64,000 bases of DNA from Acidobacteriota bacterium (GTDB lineage Bacteria; Acidobacteriota; Thermoanaerobaculia; Multivoradales; Multivoraceae), in NCBI GenBank assembly GCA_003388555.1, contig QQVD01000001.1, positions 110,380 to 174,379 on the forward strand. Reading direction: 5' to 3'. Of this stretch, positions 53,209 through 62,040 are shown in pieces. Both the position numbers and the translations under genes were made by a program. How positions within the stretch are numbered: position 1 is the first letter of the stretch; the number at the start of each line of letters is the position of its first letter. The notes beneath the pieces were generated by a model. The model saw only the letters and a program-made list of their open reading frames with translations, made no database searches and was not told the DNA's origin.

Positions 53209-53275
53209 CCCCTGACCCCTGACCCCTGACCCCTGACCCCTGACCCCTGACCCCCAACCCCTGACCCCCAACCCC
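53209..53275. repeat. 7-bp tandem array (CCCCTGA family), about 9.5 units
   Basis: Six perfect CCCCTGA units, then CCCCCAA, CCCCTGA, CCCCCAA and a final CCCC. It sits between the convergent stops of the DtxR-type and SRAP genes, ending 6 bp before the SRAP stop. The same unit types, reverse-complemented, occur at 63890-63966. Confidence 0.95.
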
Positions 53276-53281
53276 TTCCGC

Positions 53282-54076
53282 TCAGAACAGGCTCAGGTTG
53301 CTCGCCGCGGTGCCCACCTGCTGCAGCAGGGTCGGGTCGTCGTGGCGCACGTTGTTGACCCGTTCGCTGACCGCGTGAGCGCTCCAGCGGGCGTGCGCCC
53401 CGACCTCGTCACCGGCGAGCATCTCGAGGAGGGCGTCGGGATCGGCGGCGTCATCGAGCCAGCGCTGCCAGCAGTGCGCCGGCAGCGCCAGCGGCATGCG
53501 GTCGTGCAGCGGCGCGACGCTGCGGTTGGCGGCGGTGGTCAGCACCACGAAGCGGCCCTGGGCCGGGGCGAAGCCCTCGGGCACCCTGGCGCCCTCGGCG
53601 CCGAGCGGCTCCCACAGCCCCGCGAAGCAGGTCCCCGGTGGAGATCCTGGCGGCTCATCGCCGGGCTCCTCCGGGGTGAGGGTCAGCAGGTGCGGCTGGT
53701 GGCCGCGCTCCTTGGCGCTCCACTCGTAGAAACCGTCGGCCGGCACCAGGCAGCGGCGGGTGGCGAAGGCCTCGCGAAAGCTGGCCTTCTCGGCCACCGT
53801 CTCGACCCGTGCGTTGATCAGCGGCGCGCCGCGCCGCTTGCGCCCTCCGCGCCACGGTGGCTGCAGGCCCCAGGCGTGGCCTTCGAGGCGCGGCCGTGAC
53901 CCCGCCTCCTCCCCCTCGGCGAACAGCACCACCGGCATCGTCTGGGTCGGGGCGACGTTGAAGCGCGGCCGCAGCAGCCGTTCGTCCTCGTCGGGGCCAC
54001 GCTCGAGGCCGCCGAGCGCAGCGTCGAGCTCGTCGACCAGCTGCTGGGGTCTGGAGAGGGTGTAGCGGCCGCACAT
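53282..54076 (-). CDS. SRAP-domain (HMCES/YedK-type) DNA-protein crosslink protein
   Basis: A 264-residue SOS-response-associated peptidase. It forms a stable thiazolidine crosslink with abasic sites in single-stranded DNA, shielding them. The catalytic set is present: Cys2 exposed after Met removal in MCGRYTL, Asn in RFNVAPTQ, Glu in ADGFYEWSAK and His in HDRMPLAL. The WGLQPPW and INARVETVAEK blocks confirm the family. Length is typical, with a Glu/Pro/Gly-rich loop after TLTPEEP. It is convergent with the DtxR-type gene across the 7-bp array and divergent from the STAS gene. No clear ribosome binding site precedes the ATG; SOS control was not visible. Confidence 0.93.
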   Translation of the reverse strand: MCGRYTLSRPQQLVDELDAALGGLERGPDEDERLLRPRFNVAPTQTMPVVLFAEGEEAGSRPRLEGHAWGLQPPWRGGRKRRGAPLINARVETVAEKASFREAFATRRCLVPADGFYEWSAKERGHQPHLLTLTPEEPGDEPPGSPPGTCFAGLWEPLGAEGARVPEGFAPAQGRFVVLTTAANRSVAPLHDRMPLALPAHCWQRWLDDAADPDALLEMLAGDEVGAHARWSAHAVSERVNNVRHDDPTLLQQVGTAASNLSLF

Positions 54077-54163
54077 GACCAGGCCAGTCTAAGCGCTGCC
54101 GATTGCCGAGGGCGGTTGATGAGCCCGGGTATCGCCGGGGGTGAACGGACAGACGGGCCAGGC

Positions 54164-54169
54164 TACAAT
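54164..54169 (+). promoter_or_regulatory. Possible -10 element for the STAS gene
   Basis: TACAAT, 48 bp upstream of the STAS-domain ATG, in a GC-rich gap. The matching -35 (TGAACG, 16-base spacer) is poor. Confidence 0.25.
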
Positions 54170-54217
54170 GTCGGCCTCCCAAGAAGTCCGCGCGGCGAAT
54201 CATCGACGGATCCTCGG

Positions 54218-54562
54218 ATGATCATCGAGAAGAAGAAGGAGGGTGGTTGCACCATCCTCTCGGTGGAAGGCGTGATCAAGCTGGGCCAGAGCGCCCAGTT
54301 CTTCGCCGAGGCGCTCAAGAAGGCGCTGGCGGAGGACCTCGGCAACGTGCTGGTCGACCTGCGGTCGATCAACTACATCGATTCGACCGGCATCGGCGAG
54401 CTGGTCGGCTACCTGGTGCGCTTCCAGGAGCAGCGCCGCAAGCTGATCCTGATCGCTCCTCCCGAGCGCATCCGCAGGCTGCTGCAGGTCGCCAACGTGC
54501 TCGAGCTCTTCGACCTCTACGACTCGGTGGAGGAGGCGCTCGCCGCCGAGCCGGTGAGCTGA
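54218..54562 (+). CDS. STAS-domain anti-sigma factor antagonist
   Basis: A 114-residue single STAS domain of the SpoIIAA/RsbV type. The regulatory serine is in NYIDSTGIGELVG (Asp-Ser-Thr-Gly), whose phosphorylation by an anti-sigma kinase would block partner binding and whose dephosphorylation by a PP2C/SpoIIE phosphatase would release it. Surrounding pattern (GGCTILSVEGVIKLGQS, LGNVLVDLRS, LLQVANVLELFDLYDS) is typical. The ATG at 54218 is chosen because the domain starts directly there; the frame is open further upstream. No anti-sigma kinase is adjacent; a SpoIIE-type phosphatase lies 2.3 kb downstream. It is convergent with the cytidine deaminase gene. Confidence 0.9.
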   Translation: MIIEKKKEGGCTILSVEGVIKLGQSAQFFAEALKKALAEDLGNVLVDLRSINYIDSTGIGELVGYLVRFQEQRRKLILIAPPERIRRLLQVANVLELFDLYDSVEEALAAEPVS

Positions 54563-54574
54563 AGGTCGCCCAGG

Positions 54575-55078
54575 TCAGTCCGGTCCGCCGCCTTCCTCGC
54601 TCGATCCGTCGGCTTCGGTGAAGCGGAACGGCTGCGGCAGCAGCTCGGCGAGATCGGTCTCGACCCGCTCGCCGTCGAGGTTGATCAGCACGATCGGCAG
54701 GCCGGTCGAGAACTCGGCGAGGGTCTCGAGGCACAGCCCGCACGGCCGTGCCGGCGGCCGGTTGTCGGCGGCGATCGCCAGCGCCCGGAAGGAGCGCTGG
54801 CCGGCGGCGTTGGCGGCGACCACGGCGCTGCGCTCGGCGCAGACGGTGACCGGGTAGCTGCGGTTCTCGACGTTGGCGCCGGTGACGACGGTGCCGTCCT
54901 CGCAGAGCAGGGCGGCGCCGACGGCGAAGTCGCTGTACGGGCAGTAGGCGCGGTCGCGGGCGGCGAGGGCCTGGCGCTCCAGCTCGGCCCAGGGGATGGC
55001 CGGCCGCCGGGTGGGATCGCCGGACGAGCCGGCGGGCGCTGGCGCCAGGTTCCCTCCGCTGTGGTTGCGATGGCTCAA
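54575..55078 (-). CDS. cdd: Cytidine deaminase
   Basis: Zinc hydrolase that deaminates (deoxy)cytidine in pyrimidine salvage, 167 residues, tetrameric short type. The zinc and catalytic motifs are CAERSA (Cys plus catalytic Glu) and PCGLCLE (two Cys). AYCPYSDFAVGAAL and GANVENRSYPVTVCAE are characteristic. A 27-residue N-terminal extension and an acidic C-terminal tail flank the core. It is convergent with the STAS gene (stops 12 bp apart). A degenerate 10-bp tandem repeat lies immediately upstream of its start. Confidence 0.93.
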   Translation of the reverse strand: MSHRNHSGGNLAPAPAGSSGDPTRRPAIPWAELERQALAARDRAYCPYSDFAVGAALLCEDGTVVTGANVENRSYPVTVCAERSAVVAANAAGQRSFRALAIAADNRPPARPCGLCLETLAEFSTGLPIVLINLDGERVETDLAELLPQPFRFTEADGSSEEGGGPD

Positions 55079-55080
55079 GT

Positions 55081-55130
55081 GGTGCGTCGAGGGGCTTCGA
55101 GGGGCTTCTAGTGGCTTCGCGGCGTTCTCG
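55081..55130. repeat. Degenerate 10-bp tandem repeat, about five units
   Basis: The central units are GGGGCTTCGA, GGGGCTTCTA and GTGGCTTCGC in exact 10-bp register; flanking units are more decayed. It starts 2 bp upstream of the cdd start codon, so it lies in the cdd leader. Confidence 0.7.
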
Positions 55131-55469
55131 CGGCCGCCGCACCGGTGCTCGCACCGCCCCGGTGGAGTCGGTGGATGCGCGAATCCCTATGATAGCTTCC
55201 GCCCGCACAAACCCCGGACCTCCGAGGCGCCAGGTCGGTTGCGGCGATCCCCCCGAGACGGGGAACACGCCGGCCCGGCGGAGCCCCGGTCCGCATCCGG
55301 ACGGCACGCCCCATCCGAACGGCTGAGGGACCGGACCGATCGCACGGTCGGGACGCCCCGCACGAGCCCTCGACGTGCCCGCGAGCCTCGTGGTCGCCGG
55401 CGCGTAATCGAGCGGCGCCGGCGCTCCGCCGCTCGAGAACCACCCTCAGGTCCCACGCAGCTTCATCAC

Positions 55470-55491
55470 GAAGCGCCGGCTTCGGCGCTTC
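55470..55491. promoter_or_regulatory. Strong hairpin in the icd leader (9-bp perfect arms)
   Basis: GAAGCGCCG, loop GCTT, CGGCGCTTC, ending 84 bp upstream of the icd ATG. It has no downstream T-tract, so it is more likely a leader structure or an operator than an intrinsic terminator. Confidence 0.45.
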
Positions 55492-55575
55492 TCGCAGTGA
55501 TCCGATCTCCGGCGACCACCGCCGCGCCGCAACCGGCCCGGCCGCCCAGCCGCCGCAGCTCACCAGGAGAGCCCC

Positions 55576-56820
55576 ATGAGTCAGTACGAGTTGTCGATCC
55601 CCTCCTCCGGCCAGCAGATCGGGTTCGAGAACGGCAAGGTGACTGTGCCCGACCAGCCGATCGTTCCCTTCATCGAAGGAGATGGCATCGGCCCCGACAT
55701 CTGGCGCGCCGCCCAGAACGTGCTCGACTCCGCGGTCGAGAAGACCTACGGAGGGAGCAGGAAGATCGCCTGGGTGGAGATCCTGGCCGGCGAGAAGGCG
55801 TTCGAGCGCACCGGCTCGTGGCTGCCCGAGCAGACGCCGCAGGCGATCCGCGAGTACCGCTGCGCGATCAAAGGGCCGCTGACCACTCCGGTCGGCGGCG
55901 GCATCCGCTCGCTCAACGTGGCGCTGCGCCAGATCCTCGATCTCTACGCCTGCGTGCGGCCGGTGCGCTGGTTCGACGGTGTGCCGTCGCCGGTCAAGGA
56001 GCCCGGGCAGGTCGACATGGTCCTGTTCCGAGAGAACACGGAGGACGTCTACTCGGGGATCGAGTACGAACAGGGGACACCGGAAGCTCGCGAGCTGATC
56101 GAGTTCCTCGACACCAAGCTGGGCAAGAAGGTGCGACCCGACAGTGGCGTCGGCATCAAGCCGGTCTCGATCACCGGCAGCAAGCGCCTGGTGCGCAAGG
56201 CGATCGAGTACGCGTTGGCCCAGGGGCGCGGCAGCGTCACGCTGGTGCACAAGGGCAACATCATGAAGTTCACCGAGGGCGCCTTCAAGGAGTGGGGCTA
56301 CGAGCTCGCCAAGGAGGAGTTCGGCGACGTCACGGTCACCGAGGACGAGGTGTGGAGCGACCACGGCGGCAAGGCCCCCGAAGGCAAGGTGGTGATCAAG
56401 GACCGCATCTCCGACGCGATGTTCCAGCAGGTCCTGCTGCGTCCCTCCGAGTACGAGGTGATCGCCACCACCAACCTGAACGGCGACTACCTCTCCGACG
56501 CACTCGCGGCCCAGGTCGGCGGGCTCGGCCTGGCTCCCGGCTCGAACGAGGGCGACGGGGTGGCGCTGTTCGAGGCGACCCACGGCACGGCTCCGAAGTA
56601 CGCCGGGCAGGACAAGGTGAACCCCAGCTCGGTGATCCTCTCCGGCGTCATGATGCTCGACTGGCTCGGTTGGAGCGAGGCGGGTCGCAACATCGAGAAG
56701 GCGATCAGCAAGACGATCTCGCAGAAGCGGGTGACCTACGATCTCGAGCGCCAGATGGAAGGCGCCACCCTGCTCAAGTGCTCCGAGTTCGGCGCCGCGA
56801 TCGTCGAGAACCTGACCTGA
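55576..56820 (+). CDS. icd: NADP-dependent isocitrate dehydrogenase
   Basis: TCA-cycle enzyme converting isocitrate to 2-oxoglutarate and CO2, 414 residues, E. coli type. Substrate loop [13 protein letters not shown] includes the serine that AceK phosphorylates in E. coli. Metal and substrate residues lie in [33 protein letters not shown] and [10 protein letters not shown]. Coenzyme residues favour [15 protein letters not shown] (Lys-Tyr) and VTYDLERQ (Tyr and Arg). AGGAG stands six bases before the ATG. It is 76 bp upstream of the SpoIIE-type phosphatase gene, with sucCD further on. Confidence 0.96.
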   Translation: MSQYELSIPSSGQQIGFENGKVTVPDQPIVPFIEGDGIGPDIWRAAQNVLDSAVEKTYGGSRKIAWVEILAGEKAFERTGSWLPEQTPQAIREYRCAIKGPLTTPVGGGIRSLNVALRQILDLYACVRPVRWFDGVPSPVKEPGQVDMVLFRENTEDVYSGIEYEQGTPEARELIEFLDTKLGKKVRPDSGVGIKPVSITGSKRLVRKAIEYALAQGRGSVTLVHKGNIMKFTEGAFKEWGYELAKEEFGDVTVTEDEVWSDHGGKAPEGKVVIKDRISDAMFQQVLLRPSEYEVIATTNLNGDYLSDALAAQVGGLGLAPGSNEGDGVALFEATHGTAPKYAGQDKVNPSSVILSGVMMLDWLGWSEAGRNIEKAISKTISQKRVTYDLERQMEGATLLKCSEFGAAIVENLT

Positions 56821-56896
56821 GTGCCGGTGGCGACGGCGCCGCGGTGAAGCCTCCGCGGCGCCCGCACGATCGTCGTGCCGCCACCTTCCGACCGGG

Positions 56897-59431
56897 ATGC
56901 TGGTGATGAGGAGCATCGCCCAAGGCCGCGCCAAGGAGGCCCTCGGAACAGGTCCCATCGCCTTGGGTCTCCTCGCCCTCGTGGCGCTCGCGGTGGCGAT
57001 CGACTGGCTCTATCCGCGCGCCTTCCCACTCCGCGCCGAGCAGTGGGAGCTGCGTCGCGGAGAGGCGATCGAGGTGGCCCTGGCGGCGGCACTCGATCTC
57101 GGAGAGCTGCCCGAACGACCCTACGTCTCCGCGACCCTGGCGACCCAGGAATCGCTCGAGCTGCGCCTGCTGGGTCGGATGCGCTCGGCGCGCCCGGCCA
57201 TGCCTGCCGACCTGGCGCGAGAGCGGCGCCTGCTGCACGTCTGGCGGGTCTCGGTGTTCGCGCCAGGCGCCCCGGTCGACCGCTGGGCCTACGTCGCCGA
57301 GATCGCCCTCGACGGCGAGGTGCTCACCCTGCTGCGCGCCACCGAACCGGACTTCGCCAGCAGCGAGGTCCCCGAGCGTCAGGAGGCGATCGAGCGCGCG
57401 GCGGACTTCCTCGAGCTCCAGGGCGTCGATCTCGACAGCTACGAGGCGCCGCAGCTGCGGCGGGTCGAGCTCGAATCGTTCAGCTACACCCTGGTCAGCT
57501 ACACCGCACGGCGGGGAGCGATCGAGTCGGGGGTCGAGGTGCGCTTCGCCGGCGGTGAGCTGCGCGGCATGCGCAGCTGGATCTCCGACGCCGACGAGGA
57601 GCTCGAGATCGCGATCGCCGAGAGCCTGCGTACAGCGACCCTGGCGCAGACCTTCCGGCTGGTGGTGGTCTTCCTGTTCGTGCCCTTCCTCGCCGTCTAC
57701 TTCATCCGCCGCTACCACCAGGGTGTGGTCGGAGTGCGCAACGGGGTGCGGGTCTTCTGGCTGCTGCTGGGAGCGGCGGCGCTGCTCCTGCTGCTCGTGG
57801 TGCGCGGTGTCGCCGACGGCTCGTCGATGAGCAACGTGTCGCGCCAGCAGATGACCTGGCTGGTGACGGCGTTGATGCTGGTGGTCTACTTCCCGGCGCT
57901 GGGCGCCCTCGCCCTGATGGGCACGGCGCTCGCCGACTCCTCGGCGCGGGGGCTGTGGCGGCGCCGCCTGGCCGCCTTCGACGGACTGCTCGATCTGCGC
58001 TGGCAGACCTCGACCGTGGCCGTCGCGAGTCTGCGCGGGGTCGTCGCCGGGGTGGTGCTGGCCGCCGCACTGCTCGCCGCAGCGGCGCTGCTGCCGGAGC
58101 TCGGCGTCGAGGTCCCGTACTCCTTCTCCCTCGGTCCGTGGTGGCCCTCGGCTGCCTTCCCGGGCGTCGCGCTGGTCCTCGCGATGCTGGTCTACAGCCT
58201 GATCTACTGCTGCTTCGGGTTGATCCTCTTCCTGCCGCCGCTGGTCGACCGCCTCGGTCGCGCCGCGGGAGTCGCCATCGTCGCGTTGCTGGCGAGCCTG
58301 GTCTTCTTTCCGCCGCTCAACACCGTGCCGGCGGCGGCGAGCCTTGCGATCGCGTTCCTCGCCGGGCTGTTCGCGGCCGCCCTCTACCTGCGCTTCGACC
58401 TCGCCGTGGCGCTGCTCGCCTCGCTGGTCTCGGCCGCGGTGCTCGGCGCCCTGCCGCTGCTGCACGCCCGAGATCCCTGGCTCGAGCTGCAGGGCTGGGC
58501 GGCGCTGCTGATCGTCGCGTCGCCCGCTCTGCTCGGCTTCCGCTCGCTGCAGCACGGGGCGCCCTACCGCTACTCCCACGACGACGTTCCGGCGCACGTG
58601 CGGCGGATTGCCGAGCGCGAGCGCCAGCGGGTCGAGATCGAGACCGCGCGCCAGATCCAGTCCTCGATCCTGCCGCGGCTACCGGAGGAGATGAACGGGG
58701 TCGAGCTGGCCCACCTCTACGTCCCGGCGAGCGAGGTCGGCGGCGACTTCTACGACGTCGTGGCGATCGGCGACGACCGTCTCGCGGTCGGCGTCGGCGA
58801 CGTCGCCGGGCACGGCGTCTCGAGCGGTCTGATCATGTCGATGGTGCGCGCCGCGCTGGCGGTGCAGGTGGGCTACGAGCCACGCGTCGAGTTGGTGCTC
58901 GAAACGCTCAACCGGGTGGTGTTCGAGAGCGCTCGCGGCGGCCGCCGTCTGCTCACCACCTTCTGCTACCTGCTGCTCGACGTGTCGCGCCGCGAGCTCG
59001 CCTGGGCCTCGGCGGGGCACATCTACCCCTACCGTCTCGGCGCCTCGGGACGGCTCGACAGCCTCGAGTCGACCGCCTACCCGCTGGGCGTGCGGCGCAA
59101 CCTCGAGATCGAGGTGCAGCAGGATCGCCTCGATCCAGGCGATCTGCTCTTCCTGTGCAGCGACGGCCTGGTCGAGGCGCGCCGCTTCGGCAGCGACGAG
59201 CCGTTCGGCTTCGAGCGTCTCGAGGAGAGTCTGCGACGTCACGCCGGCCGCTCCGCGGCCGCGGTGCTCGAGGGGGTGAGGGCCGACCTGTGGCGATTCG
59301 TCGGAGCTCCCACCGACCAGGACGTCTCGTGCGAGGACGACCTGACGCTGCTGGTGCTGCGGCTGCCGGGCGAGCAGTCGGTCGATCCGAAAGCCGACAG
59401 CGCGACGGTGGGCCGGCCGGCACCGCGCTGA
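56897..59431 (+). CDS. Membrane-bound SpoIIE/RsbU-type protein phosphatase
   Basis: An 844-residue protein: one N-terminal TM helix, an extracytoplasmic region of about 220 residues (potential sensor), about eight further TM helices (roughly residues 255-560) and a C-terminal PP2C/SpoIIE phosphatase domain from about residue 590. The phosphatase shows VPASEVGGDFYDVV and VGVGDVAGHGVSSG (metal Asp residues) and FLCSDGLVEAR, with EDDLTLLVLR at the end. A short coiled stretch (RERQRVEIETARQIQSSILP) links membrane and phosphatase, as in RsbU-like proteins. Its substrate is likely a STAS antagonist such as the one at 54.2 kb. ATG 56906 is an alternative start. Confidence 0.88.
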   Translation: MLVMRSIAQGRAKEALGTGPIALGLLALVALAVAIDWLYPRAFPLRAEQWELRRGEAIEVALAAALDLGELPERPYVSATLATQESLELRLLGRMRSARPAMPADLARERRLLHVWRVSVFAPGAPVDRWAYVAEIALDGEVLTLLRATEPDFASSEVPERQEAIERAADFLELQGVDLDSYEAPQLRRVELESFSYTLVSYTARRGAIESGVEVRFAGGELRGMRSWISDADEELEIAIAESLRTATLAQTFRLVVVFLFVPFLAVYFIRRYHQGVVGVRNGVRVFWLLLGAAALLLLLVVRGVADGSSMSNVSRQQMTWLVTALMLVVYFPALGALALMGTALADSSARGLWRRRLAAFDGLLDLRWQTSTVAVASLRGVVAGVVLAAALLAAAALLPELGVEVPYSFSLGPWWPSAAFPGVALVLAMLVYSLIYCCFGLILFLPPLVDRLGRAAGVAIVALLASLVFFPPLNTVPAAASLAIAFLAGLFAAALYLRFDLAVALLASLVSAAVLGALPLLHARDPWLELQGWAALLIVASPALLGFRSLQHGAPYRYSHDDVPAHVRRIAERERQRVEIETARQIQSSILPRLPEEMNGVELAHLYVPASEVGGDFYDVVAIGDDRLAVGVGDVAGHGVSSGLIMSMVRAALAVQVGYEPRVELVLETLNRVVFESARGGRRLLTTFCYLLLDVSRRELAWASAGHIYPYRLGASGRLDSLESTAYPLGVRRNLEIEVQQDRLDPGDLLFLCSDGLVEARRFGSDEPFGFERLEESLRRHAGRSAAAVLEGVRADLWRFVGAPTDQDVSCEDDLTLLVLRLPGEQSVDPKADSATVGRPAPR

Positions 59432-59662
59432 TAGACTGACATCTCCTCGCCACGCAGGTGGCCGTCGCCCAGTGCGCTCCGCCCGGCAGCTCTCCTGCCA
59501 GAGGGGAGTCCGGAGCCTCTCGCGGAGCCCGCGACCTGCGACACGAGTTCCCGAGGCCGTGCTGCGGCTGGCCGAGCGAGGCGTCGGCGCGGGCTGCGCA
59601 GAGCAGCGCCGCGGTGCCGGTGGGCCTCGGCCGGCGAGATCCGTGATCCCTGGAGGACAGCA

Positions 59663-60832
59663 GTGAAGATCCACGAATACCAGGCGAAGGAGATCCTTCG
59701 CCGTTTCGGCGCCCCGGTGCCGCAGGGCCGCGTCACCCGCAGCCCCGACAATGCCCGCGAGATCTGCGAAGAGCTCGGCGGGCGCTGCGTCGTCAAGGCG
59801 CAGATCCACGCCGGCGGCCGCGGCAAGGGCGGTGGCGTCAAGCTCGCCGCCTCGCCCGAGGAGGCCGAGCAGCGCGCCTCCGAGATCCTCGGCATGCAGC
59901 TGGTGACACCGCAGACCGGCCCCGGCGGTCAGGTCGTCAAGTCGGTGTTGATCGAGGAGGCGCTCGACATCGAGACCGAGCTCTACCTCGGCATCACGCT
60001 CGACCGTTCGAGTGGTCGCCCGGTGGTGATGGCCTCCAAGGCGGGCGGCATGGAGATCGAGGAGGTGGCGGCCGAGAACCCCGAGGCCATCATCCGCCAG
60101 ACGGTCGATCCACACCTCGGCATCCTGCCCTTCCAGGCTCGCGCGGTGGCGAACGGGCTCGGGCTCAGCGGCAAGACGGCGCGCCAGGCGGCGTCGCTGG
60201 TCGAGGCGCTGATGAAGGCCTACCTCGAGACCGATGCTTCGCTGGCCGAGATCAACCCTTTGATGGTGACCTCCTCCGGCGACGTCTACGCGCTCGACGC
60301 CAAGATGAACTTCGACTCCAACGCCCTCTTCCGCCACCCCGAGCTGGTCGAGCTGCGCGACATCGACGAGGAGAATCCGCTCGAGGTCGAGGCCGGCAAG
60401 TTCGGGCTCAACTACATCAAGCTCGACGGCACCATCGGCTGCATGGTCAACGGCGCCGGGCTGGCGATGGCGACGATGGACATCATCAACCTCTACGGTG
60501 CCGAGCCGGCCAACTTCCTCGACGTCGGCGGATCGGCCTCGCAGGAGGCGGTGCAGAACGCCTTCCAGATCATCCTCTCGGACGAGAACGTCAAGGCGGT
60601 GCTGATCAACATCTTCGGCGGCATCGCCCGCACCGATCGCATCGCGCGCGGCGTCGTCGCGGCGATCGAGGAGCTAGGCAACGTCGAGGTGCCTGTGGTC
60701 GTGCGGCTCGAGGGAACCAACGTCGAGGAGGGCCGTCGCATCCTGCAGGAGGCCGACTTCGACTTCATCGTCGCCGATCAGATGGCGTCGGCGGCCGAGA
60801 AGGTCGTCGCCGCGGCGCGGGGGGAAGGGTAG
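59663..60832 (+). CDS. sucC: Succinyl-CoA synthetase (ADP-forming) beta subunit
   Basis: ATP-grasp subunit of the TCA-cycle enzyme that makes ATP (or GTP) from succinyl-CoA; 389 residues, near the E. coli length of 388. It starts [16 protein letters not shown] and shows [16 protein letters not shown] (nucleotide loop), [21 protein letters not shown] (metal) and [10 protein letters not shown] (succinate/CoA side). GTG 59663 has GGAGG at six bases. The stop is two bases before the sucD ATG, so the two are coupled. The upstream 231-bp gap contains no gene that I can support. Confidence 0.96.
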   Translation: MKIHEYQAKEILRRFGAPVPQGRVTRSPDNAREICEELGGRCVVKAQIHAGGRGKGGGVKLAASPEEAEQRASEILGMQLVTPQTGPGGQVVKSVLIEEALDIETELYLGITLDRSSGRPVVMASKAGGMEIEEVAAENPEAIIRQTVDPHLGILPFQARAVANGLGLSGKTARQAASLVEALMKAYLETDASLAEINPLMVTSSGDVYALDAKMNFDSNALFRHPELVELRDIDEENPLEVEAGKFGLNYIKLDGTIGCMVNGAGLAMATMDIINLYGAEPANFLDVGGSASQEAVQNAFQIILSDENVKAVLINIFGGIARTDRIARGVVAAIEELGNVEVPVVVRLEGTNVEEGRRILQEADFDFIVADQMASAAEKVVAAARGEG

Positions 60833-60834
60833 AG

Positions 60835-61704
60835 ATGTCGATTCTCGTAGGCAACGACACGCGGCTGATCGTCCAGGGCATCACCGGCAAGGAGGGCCTC
60901 TTCCACGCCACCGGCTGCCGTGACTACGGCACCGAGGTGGTCGGCGGCGTCACCCCAGGCAAGGGCGGCCAGACGGTCGAGGGCTTCCCGGTCTTCAACT
61001 CGGTCGAGAGCGCGGTGCGTCAGACCGGCGCCAACACCTCGATGATCTTCGTCCCGCCGCCATTTGCGGCCGACGCGATCATGGAGTCCGCGGCGGCGGG
61101 CATCGACCTGGTGATCTGCATCACCGAGGGCATCCCGGTGAACGACATGATGAAGGTGAAGACCTTCCTCGCCGACACCGACACCCGCCTGATCGGTCCG
61201 AACTGCCCCGGCGTGATCTCCCCCGGCAAGGCCAAGGTCGGCATCATGCCTGGCCACATCCACCGTCAGGGTCGCGTCGGCGTGATCAGCCGCAGCGGCA
61301 CTCTGACGTACGAGGCGGTGTGGCAGCTCACCAACGAGGACCTCGGACAGTCGACCTGCGTCGGTATCGGCGGCGATCCGATCAACGGCACCAACTTCAT
61401 CGACGCCCTGTCGCTCTTCGCCGAGGACGACGAGACCGACGCGATCGTGCTGATCGGCGAGATCGGCGGCTCGGCCGAGGAGGAGGCCGCGGCCTGGATT
61501 CGCGACAACTACGAGCGGCCGGTGGTCGGTTTCATCGCCGGCGCCACGGCTCCCCCGGGACGCCGCATGGGGCATGCCGGAGCGATCGTCTCCGGCGGCC
61601 AGGGCACCGCCGAAGAGAAGAAGCGCGCCCTCGCCGATGCCGGTGTGCACGTCGTCGACTCGCCGGCAGAGATGGGGCGCAAGGTCGCCGAGGTACTGGG
61701 CTGA
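60835..61704 (+). CDS. sucD: Succinyl-CoA synthetase alpha subunit
   Basis: CoA-binding and phosphohistidine-carrying subunit, 289 residues. The N-terminal CoA fold has [16 protein letters not shown] and [34 protein letters not shown] and [10 protein letters not shown] follow. The phosphorylated histidine is in [11 protein letters not shown] near residue 246. It ends KVAEVLG, the normal C terminus. It follows sucC with a two-base gap. Together with icd upstream this is a TCA-cycle module. A small inverted repeat (61728-61743) lies 24 bp after the stop and could contribute to termination, although no T-tract follows. Confidence 0.96.
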   Translation: MSILVGNDTRLIVQGITGKEGLFHATGCRDYGTEVVGGVTPGKGGQTVEGFPVFNSVESAVRQTGANTSMIFVPPPFAADAIMESAAAGIDLVICITEGIPVNDMMKVKTFLADTDTRLIGPNCPGVISPGKAKVGIMPGHIHRQGRVGVISRSGTLTYEAVWQLTNEDLGQSTCVGIGGDPINGTNFIDALSLFAEDDETDAIVLIGEIGGSAEEEAAAWIRDNYERPVVGFIAGATAPPGRRMGHAGAIVSGGQGTAEEKKRALADAGVHVVDSPAEMGRKVAEVLG

Positions 61705-62040
61705 GGAAACGAATTCGAATCGCCAGAGCCGCCACCTGGCGGCCGGCTGACGTGGTGTCGCCGGTCAGCGGAGCTCGCTCGCGCTCGCCTTGCGGGCTGC
61801 CGCGCTAGCGATCGCGAGCTCCGAGGCCCAGAGGGCCTGGGCGGTGTGCGCCACGCGGATTGCGCCGACGAGGCAGACGCTCCGGGCGCCGCCGCGACCC
61901 CAGCGCGACACTGCTGCGAACGATCCGCCCAGGGCCTAGGTGACCGGTGGAGACCGGACACGACAGATTCCTGCTCCCGGGCTCCCGATCCCGGGAGCTC
62001 ACGACCGATCCAACGAACCCGAGAACGAGGAGATACGACC
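61705..62040. other. 336-bp intergenic region between sucD and ndk with several hairpins
   Basis: No gene. Inverted repeats: 61728-61743 (GCCGCC/GGCGGC, loop ACCT), 61824-61838 (AGGCCC/GGGCCT, loop AGA) and the overlapping pair at 61973-61998. GAGGAG at 62026 is the ndk ribosome binding site. Confidence 0.5.
61973..61998. promoter_or_regulatory. Two competing hairpins upstream of ndk
   Basis: The 3' arm CCGGGAGC (61991-61998) can pair with GCTCCCGG at 61973-61980 (8 bp, 10-nt loop) or, as CGGGAGC (61992-61998), with GCTCCCG at 61981-61987 (7 bp, 4-nt loop). The element ends 42 bp before the ndk ATG. Confidence 0.35.

Larger units (their letters stand above)
55079..55575. other. 497-bp divergent region between cdd and icd
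   Basis: No credible gene; frames here are arginine-rich with no domain. It carries a degenerate 10-bp repeat at 55081-55130, a TATGAT hexamer at 55188-55193 that could be a -10 toward icd (leader about 380 nt), a strong hairpin at 55470-55491, and the AGGAG ribosome binding site of icd at 55565. Confidence 0.45.

Noticed and set aside
53209..53275. Possible CRISPR array
   Set aside because: The repeats are contiguous 7-bp units with no spacers, and no cas genes are nearby; it is a simple tandem repeat.
56774..60337. Long minus-strand frames of 607 and 552 residues opposite the SpoIIE-type phosphatase and sucC
   Set aside because: Antisense shadows rich in Arg, Gln and Glu without recognisable domains.
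61700..61735. tRNA T-arm-like sequence (ATTCGAATC) after sucD
   Set aside because: No acceptor stem, anticodon arm or cloverleaf could be drawn around it; no tRNA gene was found in the window.
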